Assembly (NCBI RefSeq): GCF_901933205.1
Contig: NC_044581.1
Location: 13,419,501 to 13,483,500 of the forward strand
Length of the DNA stretch: 64,000 nucleotides
Reading direction: 5' to 3'
DNA from: Camarhynchus parvulus
Taxonomy: Eukaryota; Chordata; Aves; Passeriformes; Thraupidae
In this document: in pieces, positions 63,308 to 64,000 of the stretch
Layout of the letters: every line of letters starts with the position of its first letter
Numbering within the stretch: position 1 is the first letter of the stretch
The notes under the pieces: generated by a model
What the model saw: the letters and a program-made list of their open reading frames with translations, nothing else
What the model was told of the DNA's origin: nothing
Databases searched by the model: none
Position numbers and translations under genes: made by a program

Positions 63308-64000
63308 GTGAGTGCGGGGCCGGCGGCGGGCCCGGGGGCCGCGGGGGCACGGGCGGTGTGAGCTGGGCTCGCCGGCCCTGCAGCCAAGGGGGACAGCCGA
63401 GGGTACCGCCGCACCTGGGGCCCGGCAGCTCCGTGCGGGGTGACGGCGGGGCTGGGGCTGCGGGGCAGCGCTGGCGGTGCGAGCTGCCCGGCCCGAGAGG
63501 GATGGGCTCGTCGGTCCCGGGGATGGGCTCGCCGGTCCCTGCAGTCCCTGCCGTCTGTCTCTTACCGGCCCGAGCACGGCCCGAGTACCCGGGGCTTGTG
63601 CTGCCAGGGCCGGCGCGGTGAGCACAACGTTGTTTGCAGGATGAAACTGACACTTGTTTTGCTCCCAGGTATTTCCTGTGTGACATACGGTACTCAGTTT
63701 GCACTAGAATGGTTCATATAGGGCGCATTTTTTCTGGTTGTGAAATAATTTAGACACTTCATCTTACAACTTGAATGGTCACAAATTATTGTTCTGCTCC
63801 TGCTTTCACAATATTTTTGGAAACAAAAATGAACATTTCATAGATGTGGAGGAAAAACTGCACATTGTCCTACTTTGACCATTAAAAGTTAAAGTGCCAT
63901 GGTAGCAGTCACCTGCCACAGGTTTCTCTTCAGGCTTCAGATTTGGGGAGACCTCAAACCAGGGCTTATTTTCAGTGGTTAGTGTTATTTGCAGACATTA
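63308..64000 (+). other. ITFG1 intron 1 (5' part)
   Basis: Starts with the donor GTGAGT. The first 300 bp are CpG-rich (tail of the island) and then the sequence turns AT-rich from about 63640. No further exon was recognised before the window ends. Confidence 0.85.

Noticed and set aside
62931..63311. 126-codon Arg/Gly/Pro-rich frame across the promoter
   Set aside because: Open because GC-rich DNA has few stops. It runs out of frame through ITFG1 exon 1.

Overview
This is vertebrate nuclear DNA and almost certainly avian. It has long AT-rich introns, canonical GT-AG exon structure, several fragments of CR1 LINEs (the dominant bird and reptile retroposon), and a compact version of a locus that is much larger in mammals. 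I can say bird with confidence. A passerine is possible but cannot be shown from this window.

Two genes are present, head to head. Positions 62945 down to 268 (minus strand) hold PHKB, the beta regulatory subunit of phosphorylase kinase. I read 30 exons, all with GT donors and AG acceptors. Joined with one of the two alternative exons they give exactly 2889 coding bases (963 codons) and stay in frame throughout. The last exons (31-33 if the human exon count holds) lie beyond the left edge. At the right edge, exon 1 of ITFG1 (signal peptide plus first FG-GAP motif) runs on the plus strand at about 63119-63307, followed by the start of its intron 1. The two start codons are about 170 bp apart in a CpG-rich, TATA-less segment that is presumably a bidirectional promoter. 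The same head-to-head pair is known in mammals.

PHKB keeps its known alternative splicing architecture. There is an alternative translation-start exon (exon 2, 59874-59928). There is also a mutually exclusive pair, exons 26 (8684-8774) and 27 (7724-7814), both exactly 91 nt, so that skipping both or including both breaks the frame.

The rest is intron. Notable non-coding structure: a 51-bp minisatellite at 22890-23680 with a partial higher-order pattern; a 43-bp minisatellite at about 61400-61965, 1 kb inside intron 1 near the CpG island; a 13-bp four-copy repeat at 51892-51943; a TAAA microsatellite; and at least six CR1 fragments. Long open frames in the minisatellites are by-products of the repeat periods, not genes.

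I found no previously undescribed system. The observations most worth checking are an apparent one-base frame break between the only sensible ATG of ITFG1 and the rest of its exon 1, a palindromic start site that puts a good Kozak ATG on both strands, and the contrasting splice acceptors of the exon 26/27 pair.
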